DNA of 60,761 bases from a virus, in IMG/VR virus record IMGVR_UViG_3300009514_000027, positions 1 to 60,761 of that record, one strand, 5' to 3'. The notes beneath the pieces were generated by a model. It was given only the letters and a program-made list of their open reading frames with translations. It did not search any database and had not been told where the DNA came from. Shown in pieces: positions 35,611 through 47,100 of this stretch. Both the position numbers and the translations under genes were made by a program. Within the stretch, counting starts at the first letter, position 1. Each line of letters begins with the position of its first letter.

Positions 35611-36866
35611 AATCATATGCAGATGTAGCTGCAGTTATACAAGGAAAGATAGCAAAGTTTAAAGATAAACTTGCTAAAACTTCTGACCCTATCTCTACCA
35701 CTTCTATAAAGAAGATGGTAGGAAAGTTAGAAGGTAAACTTGACGAACTCTTTCAAGAGCAAGAACAAGTAGCAACTGCTAAAGGTCTTAGAGGAAATCC
35801 TCAAGAACAAGGTATGCCTATGCAAGGAGGTATGGGACAAGAGATGCCTATGGGAAGATATGGCGGTAAGATACCTATGTATCAAACTGGTGGAGGAACA
35901 CCTTATGCAGAAGGTTATAATCCAAATCCTTTGTTTAATGACCAAGGACAATCGTGGGGATATATTGATACAATACCTTCTATACAGCAACCTTTAAACG
36001 AATATTCCAATCTAAATAAAATACCTGTGCAGTATGGTAAAACTCCTACATTTACTCCTTCTATGGGAACTAATACTGCACAAAGATATAATAGTGGAGA
36101 GGGTGCTTTTATGAGTAGACTTCCTAATCAAGACGTTCCTATAGACCAAAATGCTCCAGGATATCAGGAAGCTACCTTGCAAAATTCTCTTTATGGACCT
36201 CCCCATGAAACTCCCTCCAGTGGAATTCCTGATAACAACTACGCTATGGACTATCTTCCAGGAGCTATTGCAGGGGGAGTTAGTGGATTGTATGACATAG
36301 GTATGGGAATAAACTCTTTAAGAAATCCAGATAAGTTTGACTTTGGTAGAATAGATAAGGTTAACCCAAGCCTTATAAATATGGAAGGTACTAAAGCAAG
36401 AGGTACAAGAGCTATAGAAGAAGAAAGAGCTGCTGCTAATTACAATATTAGAGGCGGAGCTTCTTCTGCTGGACAATATCTATCTTCAAGAACTGCTCTT
36501 GGAGTAGGAGCAGGAAAAGCAAAAGCTGATTTTTTGAATAAGATAGGGGAATTTGAAGCTAATACCAATGCTGGAATAATTAATCAGAATAATCAGTTTA
36601 ATTCTGGAATAGATTCTCAGAATTTAGACCTTAAATATAAAGCAAAATTACTTGAGTTACAAGGTAAAGCAAGAAGTCAGGAGTCTATCTCCAGAGGGAT
36701 AGGACAACTTGGAACTGTTGCAGGACAATACGGCAGTAATGTAGCAAAATCTAAACAGCAAGATGAACTATTTAGTTCTTTAGGCACTAATGATTTTGAG
36801 TATGTTTATACCATAGACCCAAGAGACGGCAAAAAGAAAAGAATGTTAGTACCAAAAACAGCATAA
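35598..36866 (+). CDS. cargo/tail protein, partner of the YGG-repeat protein
   Basis: 422 residues. The start (KLKSYADVAAVIQGKIAKFKDKL) is a charged helix, the kind of segment that often directly follows the SHEAPSGG motif in one polypeptide. This suggests the two genes are one protein split into two frames. Residues 60-100 contain MGRYGGKIPMYQTGGG. The second half has IRGGASSAGQYLSSRTALG and Asn-rich helices (NAGIINQNNQFN), a layout familiar from crAss-like tail/cargo proteins. Overlap with the upstream gene is 13 nt. Confidence 0.6.
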   Translation: MAKLKSYADVAAVIQGKIAKFKDKLAKTSDPISTTSIKKMVGKLEGKLDELFQEQEQVATAKGLRGNPQEQGMPMQGGMGQEMPMGRYGGKIPMYQTGGGTPYAEGYNPNPLFNDQGQSWGYIDTIPSIQQPLNEYSNLNKIPVQYGKTPTFTPSMGTNTAQRYNSGEGAFMSRLPNQDVPIDQNAPGYQEATLQNSLYGPPHETPSSGIPDNNYAMDYLPGAIAGGVSGLYDIGMGINSLRNPDKFDFGRIDKVNPSLINMEGTKARGTRAIEEERAAANYNIRGGASSAGQYLSSRTALGVGAGKAKADFLNKIGEFEANTNAGIINQNNQFNSGIDSQNLDLKYKAKLLELQGKARSQESISRGIGQLGTVAGQYGSNVAKSKQQDELFSSLGTNDFEYVYTIDPRDGKKKRMLVPKTA

Positions 36867-36870
36867 TATT

Positions 36871-39800
36871 ATGGCTATAAGCCCATTTTACCAAACACAA
36901 CAGTCTTCACAGTATGTAGACCAGTTTATTCCTTTACCTTTAGACTTCTATCAGGCACAGTTAGAAAGGAAACAGGAATCTTTAGATAAAGCAAAACTTA
37001 TTGCTGAAGACTCTAAAAATAAACTATTTGTACAACCAGGTCCAAGTACTACTCCGCATGCTGATAAAATAAATAGTTACTTTGGTGGAAAATCAAGCGA
37101 GATTGTTAGTGACCTTATAACTGGCAAAGACAGTCCAACTATAACTTTAGGAAAAGTTGCAAATTTACAAAAAGAGTTTCAAACTAACCCTGAAGTACAA
37201 GCGGTGGCTCTGGATAATCAGTTAACTGCAGAGGCAGGTAAACTTGTAAATAGTGAGGGATTTGATAACAATTATCAAGAGTTTTTTAACAAGCAGACGA
37301 GGACATTCAATCAAATACCTGCAGACCAACCCATTTCTAAGAATGATATTTTAACGAGGTATAATTCAGTTGCCCCTCAAAACTATAGTGAGGGTCTTAT
37401 GAAAATGGGAATGAGTGCTATAATAAGCCAAATTGATAATGCAGACCCTACTTATGGAATTCAGTATGTACCAGACCCAGTTACAGGAAAATCAGTTGCT
37501 ACTTACAAAACTACTGATGGTTCTATAAAGTATTTTACAAGAGAGTTAGCAAATGAGAAGTTGTCAGCAAATGACGAGGCATTGACACATCAGTTATATA
37601 ATTCATACGCAGGAGAGAAATGGGGAGCTTACTATAATACTCCTAACGTAAGAGGTACAAAGACAGAAAAAGGGATAGTGCCTCCAAGTGAAAAAGTGTT
37701 TAAGCAAGACATATTAGATGCAATGGAGGGGCAATATTTTGAGAACACTACTAAGGGTAAAGTAGGTGGAAGACCTGTTGGAGGTTCTTCTGGTAAAGGT
37801 ACTCATAGTAAGATAGATTTAAGAGAAGTTCCTATAACTATAAGTACTGTACACACTACCGAATCTCCAGAAGGAAAAGTAAATACAATTTATACTACCC
37901 CTGAAACTCTGCCTCCTATCTATTTTAAACATGATGAAAATGATGATGTAATATATAATGAGGACAAGACAGGACAAAAAGCCAATTATAAAGATTTTGA
38001 TGTTAATATCAAAAACTATATGGCAAACTTTGATACTTATCAGTCTATAAGTGATAATGTGTTAAGTAAACTTCCTGGATTTAGTGGACTGACAACTGCT
38101 GCAAAATCTGAAATTGCCCAACTCTTAGAAAAGAGAGGTAAGAATATTGATGAAAATGGAAACCCTATTATAGCAGAGATACCTACTGATATTCATAGTG
38201 ATTTATATAAGAAGGAAGGCATTAAAGATAAGATTCTTGAAATATACAGGAATGATTTTAAAGACAGACCCATCACTGTAAGTGAAGACCAGATAGAAAG
38301 TGATATTTTGCAGTTAAATAAAGATATTGCTGATGCAGCAGGAGCTATCCGTAAAAAAGCATCTGTGGATTTAGAAACTAAAAATGCTCTTAATGGAACA
38401 GGAGACTATAAGGGACATGGAATTCTTACTCCTGAAGAAAAAGCTTTTGAAAATCCTCTGGGAAAAGAGGCAATTCCAATACGCAAAGAGTATTATAAAA
38501 ATGCTATTAGTGATTTAGTTAATTCTTCAAATATTACAGGAGAAAGTGTTATAGATGCTATAGCTTATTTTTTTAGAGGAAGTATACCTACAATAGGTAA
38601 AGCAAATAAAGAAGATATTATAAAATTAGTAAACAGTACTACCTCATTAAATAATGGCAAATACGTAATAGACGATAAGAAAATCTCTAAAAATTTTGAA
38701 ACTATAGATGAGACCTTTAACAAGATTTTAGGAAACAATGTTTTAACACAAAAAGTATATAGTTACACAGGTTTTAACCCTTCTTATCAAAAAATCTTAC
38801 AGAATAAAAAAGATGCTGTTAGAGAAGATATATTCAATGCACAAACAACTTTACTTGAGAAGAATAAACAAATACCTGTATTTACTTATATAGAAGGAGT
38901 ATATGATCCAAGAGAAGATATAACAACACAGGAGAAAGATTCTCCTATGGCAAAGATTGAAAAGAAATTTAGAGGACTACTTATGCCATACAAAAGAGGG
39001 GTTGTAGATATGGCTGGAAAAACTAATTATGTCTATGATCAGTCCCCAATACTAAACTCAGTTAGGATAACTGACTTACAAGGAAATCTTGTAGATGTTA
39101 CTTCCGGAATAAGAGGAGTATTATCGGATGGTATTATCTTTGACGATGCTGATGGAAGATTTAAAGTTACTGGAAACTTATTAGACTCAGAGGGTAATGT
39201 TATAATGGATGATAAAACCGGCAAACCAAAGGTTGTAAAAACAGATTTCAATTCTAATGACTTTACTGATAATTTAAGAAAATCTTTAGGTGCCCCAGGA
39301 ATGGATAGAATTACAATGGGAAATTCTATAAATTCTATGATGGATGCTTATATGATTTCAGAGAATGGTAAGGCAAAATGGAAAAGCAGTACTTTTATTC
39401 CTGGAGCAGATATGACTCTTATCCGCTCTAATAGTGGAGAAAACACACAATGGAGGGCAGATTTTCATTTAGATGACGCTGTATCCAACCAACTTGTAAA
39501 TGTTGCTCCCTCCGGTTCTGAACAGAAACTAGTAACAATAAAAGATTTACTGGAACTAAATGACGAAGGTAATTATTCAAAACCTAATATTACCACTAAA
39601 ACACAACTTGGTAATGAGGTTTTTAAGTTTTATTCTATAATGAATCAGTTGTCTAAACAAATGTCTACTAAGTTATCAACAGAGAAGAATAATCTTCTTT
39701 CTCCTACAATAGAAAAACAATTAAGTAATATAGGGAGTCTTGCAACTAAGTATAAGAATCTTGGCAACATTACAGACAATGTAGGAACAGGAAAGGGAGT

Positions 39801-40134
39801 ACAGAATCTTACTAAGTTTGAAAGTTTTAGTTCAGGATTAAATGCTTTGTCTGCTAAGATAAATAATATGTATGAAGGAAATTCTAATAATTATCCTCTA
39901 GGCATTTCTATAGATTCTTTTGGAAAGAAATACTCTACAGCTCCAGAATCTTCTGCAAACTTGTTAGCAAATATAAAACGTATCTATTCTGAAAAAGGAA
40001 AAGATACTTCTTGGATAACTTTAAATACTCCTTACAATGATATTGATAAAGATGTCCTTATGGAAGCTATTATAGCTAAAGAAGACGGAAAAGTATACAA
40101 AGTACTGAGTGATAATAAAGTTTTCTCAAGATAG
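36871..40134 (+). CDS. large ejected virion protein candidate
   Basis: 1087 residues, charged and mostly soluble, with no membrane segment. The N-terminus (YVDQFIPLPLDFYQAQLERKQESL) is typical of a large cargo protein located before the virion RNA polymerase in crAss-like genomes. Helical regions alternate with Asn/Asp-rich segments. It probably sits in the capsid or tail and is ejected with the DNA. Enzymatic motifs were not recognised. Confidence 0.6.
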   Translation: MAISPFYQTQQSSQYVDQFIPLPLDFYQAQLERKQESLDKAKLIAEDSKNKLFVQPGPSTTPHADKINSYFGGKSSEIVSDLITGKDSPTITLGKVANLQKEFQTNPEVQAVALDNQLTAEAGKLVNSEGFDNNYQEFFNKQTRTFNQIPADQPISKNDILTRYNSVAPQNYSEGLMKMGMSAIISQIDNADPTYGIQYVPDPVTGKSVATYKTTDGSIKYFTRELANEKLSANDEALTHQLYNSYAGEKWGAYYNTPNVRGTKTEKGIVPPSEKVFKQDILDAMEGQYFENTTKGKVGGRPVGGSSGKGTHSKIDLREVPITISTVHTTESPEGKVNTIYTTPETLPPIYFKHDENDDVIYNEDKTGQKANYKDFDVNIKNYMANFDTYQSISDNVLSKLPGFSGLTTAAKSEIAQLLEKRGKNIDENGNPIIAEIPTDIHSDLYKKEGIKDKILEIYRNDFKDRPITVSEDQIESDILQLNKDIADAAGAIRKKASVDLETKNALNGTGDYKGHGILTPEEKAFENPLGKEAIPIRKEYYKNAISDLVNSSNITGESVIDAIAYFFRGSIPTIGKANKEDIIKLVNSTTSLNNGKYVIDDKKISKNFETIDETFNKILGNNVLTQKVYSYTGFNPSYQKILQNKKDAVREDIFNAQTTLLEKNKQIPVFTYIEGVYDPREDITTQEKDSPMAKIEKKFRGLLMPYKRGVVDMAGKTNYVYDQSPILNSVRITDLQGNLVDVTSGIRGVLSDGIIFDDADGRFKVTGNLLDSEGNVIMDDKTGKPKVVKTDFNSNDFTDNLRKSLGAPGMDRITMGNSINSMMDAYMISENGKAKWKSSTFIPGADMTLIRSNSGENTQWRADFHLDDAVSNQLVNVAPSGSEQKLVTIKDLLELNDEGNYSKPNITTKTQLGNEVFKFYSIMNQLSKQMSTKLSTEKNNLLSPTIEKQLSNIGSLATKYKNLGNITDNVGTGKGVQNLTKFESFSSGLNALSAKINNMYEGNSNNYPLGISIDSFGKKYSTAPESSANLLANIKRIYSEKGKDTSWITLNTPYNDIDKDVLMEAIIAKEDGKVYKVLSDNKVFSR

Positions 40135-40136
40135 TC

Positions 40137-43100
40137 ATGGCAGACATAGCAGAAAATTACCCTTACATTTCTATTAATCAATCTACAGGACTTACCGGAG
40201 AAGATAAGAATAGACCTATAAATAGTCCAGATGGTGTTCCTTATATTGATATTTCAGGATTCGGTAGTAGGGATTTTGAAAAAGTTTCTTCTATAAAATC
40301 TCCTTATAGTACAGAAACAATTTCAGAGTTTGGTCCTCAAATTCCTTTAGGCGCAACTGAAAATGAACTAAGATATCAGCGGGCAGACAGACAACCTTGG
40401 TATCAACAGTTTGCTAATTCTCTTGGACAAGCAGTCATTGGTGAAGGTATAGGAGGTACATTACAAGGGTTTGGATATTTGGGAGATGTAGCAAAAACAG
40501 TAGATACTATTGAAGGAACTAACCAGGATTTTGGAAACTTACTTGTAGATTGGGGAAAAGGAATAAGAACATGGTCTGAGGAAGCAATGCCTATCTATAC
40601 TAAGCAACAGGGAGGATGGCATCCTGAAGACAGTGGATGGTGGGCTAAAAACTTTGTATCTATAGGTTCTACTCTAGGACTTCTTATTCCTGCAGGGGCA
40701 GTTGGTAAAGGAATATCCGCACTTGGTAAATTTACTAAGTTACTGTCAGAGTCAGGAAAGATAGCATCCTGGGCAACAGAAGCAACTACAATGGCTCTTA
40801 CTTCTCGTCATATGGAGAATATGATGGAAGCTTCTCAGACATTTGATGAGACATATAGGGATTTAAAAGCCAGAGGTATTCCTGACGCTACTGCTAAACA
40901 GGAAGCTGGTAAAGCAGCCAGTAATACTTATATTGCTGACTATGCTATGTTGGCACAGGATATGTTGCAATATGGTTTCCTTTTAAGAGCCCCAAAGATT
41001 TCAACCAAGGCATTTAGTCCTTCAGTAGCAAGGGCAATGGGTAAGTCTGTTCCTCTTGTTTATGGAAAAGTTGCAGCAGGAATAGCACTTGACATGGCAG
41101 GGGAGGGTTTTGAAGAAGGGTATCAACAGGTTGTACAGAACGAGTCTAAACATATGGCAAGAGTGCATATGGGACTTGAGAAAGACACACCATTTTATGA
41201 GAATCTTAAAACATATGCACAAGACAGTGATGTATGGACAAATGCTTTATTTGGAGCTTTAGGAGCAGGAGTATTTCAGACAGTGGGTCATAGTGCAATG
41301 GAAGCTATTACCGGAGATGGTAAGAAACAAAAGAAGTATGATGAAGCAAGAATAAAAGAATTTAAAGATAGAGAGGAAAGGATTACACACCTTCGTAAGA
41401 GAGCAGATGAAGCAGCAGAAGCAGGGGATAAGGATGCTTACCATTTTATCCAAAATACTCTTATGCCTCTTGAAATAGGGATGAAGGCAGCAAGTCTTGG
41501 TAATATGGACTCTGCAATAAAGACTTTTGAATCTCATATGGCAGCATCCCCTGAAGAGATGGCTAAACTTGGAATAGATGAAGAATATAAGAAGAATATC
41601 CCTAATGTAATAAGAGACCTTAAAAGTATAGGTAAGTATTATGATGAGGCATCATTAGCACACTCTCCTTTAGTAGTAGATGATATTGTAAGAACTAAGT
41701 ATCTTATAGATAAACTAGGAGAGAACAGGCAAGAGATAAAAGGCAGGATTTCAGAATTAGAGTTAAAGAATAGTCTTGCAAATGATAAACTTACACTTAC
41801 AGGACAAGATATCCTTACTACTAAAACTACATTAGATAGTATAGATAGGCAGTTATCTTTAAATAAGTTTAGAAAAAAATACTACCTTGCAAATGGTATA
41901 GGTAAGAATAACAGACTTATTTCAGAAATTGATGGTGCAATAAAAGGTCTGGAACAACGAAAGGTAAACAATACTAAGAAACTAAACACTCTTTCTAATA
42001 GTTACAAAGAAGCAGGACTTACTGAAGAAGAAAAGAAACAGGATTCTGAATACATAGACCTTCTTTATAAAGGAGATTTGGCAAAAGAGAAGTCTCGTTT
42101 AGAAATGCATGATGAGGAGATTGTAAATCTTAATAAAGACCTACAGAAGTATAAAACTCCTGAGTATGAGCAAGAGTTACAAAAAGCCTATGATGAACAT
42201 AAAACTGAACAGGAATTTAAAGACCTTTCAGAAAAGCTTTCTAAAGCAGATAAGATTGAAGATATAGAAAGGGATTACAATAAGATAAAGGATTCTTTGT
42301 TCTACAAGAATAACGAGAAGCATGCTAAAGGTATAGATAAGGTATACACAGAAAGGAAAGGACAGTTACAGAAGGAGGCAATTATTGAGAAAGAGAAAAA
42401 GGATAAAACTTCAGAACCAGTTGTAACTCCTGCTCCAAAACCAAAACCTGTAGAGGATATTCCAGAGGATACAAGAGTATCAGAAGGATTTTCTGAAGAA
42501 GGAGACCTTTTAGATTTTGTAGGAGAACAGGAGGCTAAGAAAGTAATCAGAAAGAAAGAAGAGACAGAGATTCCTATAGACAAGGATGACTTAAACACTC
42601 TTACTAAAGAGACAGACGTATCTTCTAACAAAGAAGAGTTTGGAGACGGTGTAAGAAAGAAAACTAATATCCTTACAGGAGCAAGACAAGATGTAAGGTC
42701 TACAGGGAAGAATTTCATAGACCAAAGAGACGAGAATGGAAAGATTATTGTAAACAAAGACGGAGACCCTTTACTGTTTTCCTCTACAGCTTTCAATCTT
42801 GGGGATGAATTAGAGATATTCTGGGATAAGGACTATGAAAAGCAAGAAGATATTGCAAATGAATCTGCTCCTCCAAAAAGAAATGTAAATAACTATGCTT
42901 TTGCCGTAAGGCGTAAAGGTGCAGATAAGACTGCTTTCTATGTACATAAGCTTAACGGAGACTCAGAGACTACTAAAGACGGTATAGACTCTAATATAAG
43001 CAGATTTATCTATGAGGAGAAAATTAATGGCAAGAGGAGTGATATAAATCTCAGGATAGAACAAAAGAAACTTGAAGAGTTTAGAGCAATTCTTGCAAGA

Positions 43101-44150
43101 GAGCTTGTAGTAAGGAAAAGAGGAACTGTTGGAATAATTGTCAATAGTAAGTCCATAGGGCATATACTTGAGAATGGAGAGAACACTACAACTTCCTTTG
43201 AAGCTTTTGGTAAGGATTCCAGAGTAACACTCGGTATTACACAAAGAGATGGGTTTGCAAGTGAACCTGAAGATAAGAGTACAACTATCCGTAAGAATGT
43301 TTCTATGGATGGTATGAAAGGTTATAGACCTGGTGGAGTTGTAGTATGGCTACCTACCTTAAACAGGGAAGAAGGAAAGGTCATACATGCACCATTTCAG
43401 GTGGCTATGGACACTATCTCCAGAGTAGATGCAGAACATATCTATGACCTGTTAAACCTCTCAAATAACCAGATTAAAGACCTTAATCTTGGAGACGATA
43501 TAAGAGGTGTAAGAGATTTACTGGACAGGTATTTTATCTTTAACAAGCAGTTTCAGGTAAAGAATGGGGAGTTCAAGCCTATTGGAAGAGGAGAAGGGTT
43601 TGTTACAAAAGGTGTAAACATTAAGACTGGCAGGGAAGAGATAATTCCTATGCTTATGAATTTTCACTACAACGCAAGCAAGAAACTTACAATAGATAGT
43701 AATAGTACCTATCCTATATTGGAAGTAGTAGATGGAAAGGTAAGTATAAAAGAAACTATTCCTTATAAAGAATGGCTACTGAAACATACTATTACCAATA
43801 TTTCAAGTGATACTACTACAGATATTAATGGTAATGAGGAGACATTCTACTTTGTACAACCTAACATAGGATTTGATTTTAGTAAAGAAGAGAAGGAAAC
43901 TTTAAAGAGACAAGGTAAAGGTGTAGAGGAAAAAATAACTAAAGAAAAGAAAGGAAAAGAAGCAGTACCAATTCCTGCAAGTATAGCAAATCTTATAGGA
44001 AATGCCAGACTGAATCCTAAAAAGGCAAAGGAAACTGCGGGTTCCGCTAAAGATACAGAAGGGAAGACAACTACTGAGGAAACTAAGTCTGTTGACCCCG
44101 CAACAAGAGAAGAACAAGAGAAATTTTGTAACCCTAAAGGAAAGAAATAA
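40137..44150 (+). CDS. large ejection protein with membrane-active segments
   Basis: 1337 residues. The first 400 contain hydrophobic or glycine-rich segments at about 172-195 (SIGSTLGLLIPAGAVG) and 371-386 (LFGALGAGVFQTVG), and a helix-rich block with SRHMENMMEASQTFDETY and DMAGEGFEEGYQQ, seen in crAss-like ejection proteins. Residues 400-760 form long coiled coils. The rest is an acidic linker, then a mixed domain (about 850-1290). It may form a channel or help DNA pass the envelope. Its stop shares a base with the RNA polymerase start. Confidence 0.65.
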   Translation: MADIAENYPYISINQSTGLTGEDKNRPINSPDGVPYIDISGFGSRDFEKVSSIKSPYSTETISEFGPQIPLGATENELRYQRADRQPWYQQFANSLGQAVIGEGIGGTLQGFGYLGDVAKTVDTIEGTNQDFGNLLVDWGKGIRTWSEEAMPIYTKQQGGWHPEDSGWWAKNFVSIGSTLGLLIPAGAVGKGISALGKFTKLLSESGKIASWATEATTMALTSRHMENMMEASQTFDETYRDLKARGIPDATAKQEAGKAASNTYIADYAMLAQDMLQYGFLLRAPKISTKAFSPSVARAMGKSVPLVYGKVAAGIALDMAGEGFEEGYQQVVQNESKHMARVHMGLEKDTPFYENLKTYAQDSDVWTNALFGALGAGVFQTVGHSAMEAITGDGKKQKKYDEARIKEFKDREERITHLRKRADEAAEAGDKDAYHFIQNTLMPLEIGMKAASLGNMDSAIKTFESHMAASPEEMAKLGIDEEYKKNIPNVIRDLKSIGKYYDEASLAHSPLVVDDIVRTKYLIDKLGENRQEIKGRISELELKNSLANDKLTLTGQDILTTKTTLDSIDRQLSLNKFRKKYYLANGIGKNNRLISEIDGAIKGLEQRKVNNTKKLNTLSNSYKEAGLTEEEKKQDSEYIDLLYKGDLAKEKSRLEMHDEEIVNLNKDLQKYKTPEYEQELQKAYDEHKTEQEFKDLSEKLSKADKIEDIERDYNKIKDSLFYKNNEKHAKGIDKVYTERKGQLQKEAIIEKEKKDKTSEPVVTPAPKPKPVEDIPEDTRVSEGFSEEGDLLDFVGEQEAKKVIRKKEETEIPIDKDDLNTLTKETDVSSNKEEFGDGVRKKTNILTGARQDVRSTGKNFIDQRDENGKIIVNKDGDPLLFSSTAFNLGDELEIFWDKDYEKQEDIANESAPPKRNVNNYAFAVRRKGADKTAFYVHKLNGDSETTKDGIDSNISRFIYEEKINGKRSDINLRIEQKKLEEFRAILARELVVRKRGTVGIIVNSKSIGHILENGENTTTSFEAFGKDSRVTLGITQRDGFASEPEDKSTTIRKNVSMDGMKGYRPGGVVVWLPTLNREEGKVIHAPFQVAMDTISRVDAEHIYDLLNLSNNQIKDLNLGDDIRGVRDLLDRYFIFNKQFQVKNGEFKPIGRGEGFVTKGVNIKTGREEIIPMLMNFHYNASKKLTIDSNSTYPILEVVDGKVSIKETIPYKEWLLKHTITNISSDTTTDINGNEETFYFVQPNIGFDFSKEEKETLKRQGKGVEEKITKEKKGKEAVPIPASIANLIGNARLNPKKAKETAGSAKDTEGKTTTEETKSVDPATREEQEKFCNPKGKK

Positions 44151-47100
44151 TGGCTGTAAGGTGTCCAAATATACAAAGTAAGGAGTGGAAAAGAATGCTA
44201 CTATCTTTAGGTAGTACTAATGCATGGAATCTATTCATTGCCAATGGTGAGAGTGTTCCTTCTATGGATACCATTGACGATGTTATAAGAAACTTCAAAA
44301 ATGAAACTAATGACATACAGAGTTCTGTAGTTAAAGGGCTATCTCCTATGGAGGAACACTATGCTATGAGGAGTATAGGCAAGATGATATTTGACAGTAT
44401 CCTTGAGAAGCCTAATATGACTATTGACCAAAGGTTTGAAAGTGTTAGAGAGACTCTTACTGCATGGGAACAGTATCATAGGGACGTAGCAGAGAAAGTG
44501 TTAGAAGGAGAAGAGCAGGATGCCTATCTTAACTTTGCAAACAGTACAGAGAAACTATTAGACCCAGAGGCGTTTGACCAGTTAAAGTCTAAGATTACTA
44601 ATGATGTCAGGAAACAACTTTCTGCACTAGATTTTGCAGACGAGTCTATAGATGAAGACCAGAAAGTAACTAAGGGAGAAAATTATGGTAAAGAAAACTT
44701 TCTTATAGACAATAAACGTAAAGTAAGTAGAAGACTAAAAGGATTTATAAGTTATATTGAAGATGTTATATTTGATGAAAACAATGAGTTACAGCCCAGG
44801 CTTAACTCTTTTAACTTACCTATGTACATTCCTTTTAGCAGTGTGTACAGTTCTTTATCTTACCACCTTGCAAATACTTCGTTTGATGGTATGGCTGCTA
44901 AACTGGAAGCTATAGGTAAGTACAATCCAGTAATTAAACAGATAGCAGATAAACTTGAGAGTCTAAAAGAAGAGACAGGATTAGACCAGGTTTCTATCTA
45001 TAAGGAGTTCATGACTAACTTCAAGAAACAACATTTGAAGTTTACCACTACTAAACTAGACCAGCAGAATTTCAAATCCCGTGTATTCTATAGTAATAGA
45101 AATAATGCTGAAAGTATTGTACTTAGTCAATGGCAAGAGAAGGTTAAGGTTTTTGCTTCTTCAAAAGACTCTGTGCTAAAGCATGATGCTAACTCTAATA
45201 TCTTTCCAAATAAAGAAAGGATTACATCTATTGTAGAGAACTTTAGAAGCGAAGAAACTAAAATAACTAATGACAATAGTTTAACTGCAAGAGAGAAAGA
45301 GAGTAAGACTGTCAGACTTACCATAGACACACTTGCTAAGTTAGGGATTACGTTTGAGAATAACATCTATGACGTTATTACTACTAACCCTAAACTTATA
45401 AACTTTGAAGAGTTTACTCCTAAAGCTTTTATTGCCTCTTCTAAATATGTATTTAAAAGATTTGATAACCTCATATCTAACAAATTATTCGTAGAACAGA
45501 ATCCTTTTATAGAGGGAGAAGAGTCTAAGAATTTTAGACTACTGGCAGCAGTAGCACTATCTACTTCTAATGCTTTCTTTTCTACAAGTTTCTTAAATGA
45601 GGAGTCAAAGAATATCTATGCTATAAGTAATAACTCCTTTATGTCCACTACTTATGATAAGCTAATGGATGGAAATGAATACATAGAGAAGTTACAAAAG
45701 CTTTCTGTATACCATGAGGATAGTTATCTTCTTGAGCAGTTAAAAAATCCCACATTCAAGAAGAACTTTGAAATAGTATTTAAGTCTGTGTTCAACACAG
45801 AGCACTCAAGTAAACAGGGTAAGCCTTTTCAGGAATTAGTAGAATCCGAGAGATGGCTAGTAAAGATAATAGACTTTCATAATTCAGGAAAGGAAAAAGG
45901 ATACTTTCAAACTCCTACCTATGGGGATAGGAAAGTAGTTACATTTGTAGGAATGCCTAAACTTGAAGGAAGGATTCATAATGGAGAGGTACAGGGAAAG
46001 GTGTTAGATGTCATGTATAGGATATTCTTATCTGAGAAGAAAAGTATAGACCAGGCAACAAAGCATTTAGAGGAGTTTAAGAATGACCCTAAGAAGTTAC
46101 TTCTTAACTACCATACTGGAGAAAAGACGGGACTAAAGTTCCATCTTCTTCCTTTCATGAACGACTTCAAGATTAATGGTATTCCTATTGCAGAGATAGA
46201 GAATTATGAAGGATATAAAACAGAGATTAAGAAAGCTATCAGTGACTATATGATAGAAAGAGTAAGGGATGATATTAAAACTCTTGAACGTCTTGGACTG
46301 TATGAAAAAAGAAACACCTTTAAGGAAAAGGTTTCAAAAGAAGTATTCTTTGAGAACTTCTTACTTAACTATCAGGCTGCATATGCAGGAATGTACCAGA
46401 TATTTTCTAATAATATAGCGCAGTCAGAAGGATTTACGAAAGGTTCTAAACGGAATGCTCTTATTCTTTCTTCAGGGACAAACATATTTCATACTAAAGA
46501 AGACTTAGGAATTAAGAGTCTTACTGTAGGAGATGTAAAGTTTCTATTAAGAAGGAGAGAGGCTATAAAGAAAGCTCTTACAAAGGAATTTGAGGAAAGA
46601 GGTAAGAATGTAGGTATAACTATTCCAGAGTCAAGAGTAGATGAAATACTCTCAAACTTTGATGATACTAATATCACAGACTCTCAAGCTTATATGTCTA
46701 TAAAGTTCTACAGAGAGTTTATGGATAGGTTTGGTAAACTTACTCCTGAACTTGCAGATATTCTTGATAAGGCAGAAAGTGGAAAAAAGATTTCTATAGC
46801 AAAATTCATAGAGGCAAACTCTCTTAATCCTGTAAAACCTGTATATGTAGCAGATGTCTATGATGAGGACTTAAAGATGATGGTAAGAAGAGTATATAAA
46901 TTCTCTGCTTTTCCTCTGTTTAAGCAACTTACTGAGACTATTGAGGAATACAACGACCTTGACCAGTTTCGTCAGGAAGTAGAGAATAGTGAAGTAGATA
47001 TGGTATTTTATGAATCTGCAAGTAAGGTAGGGACTAACAATATTCACCAGTTCTATGACGAGGAGTATCTTGTTAATCCTATAAAGAAAGAAGATGTACA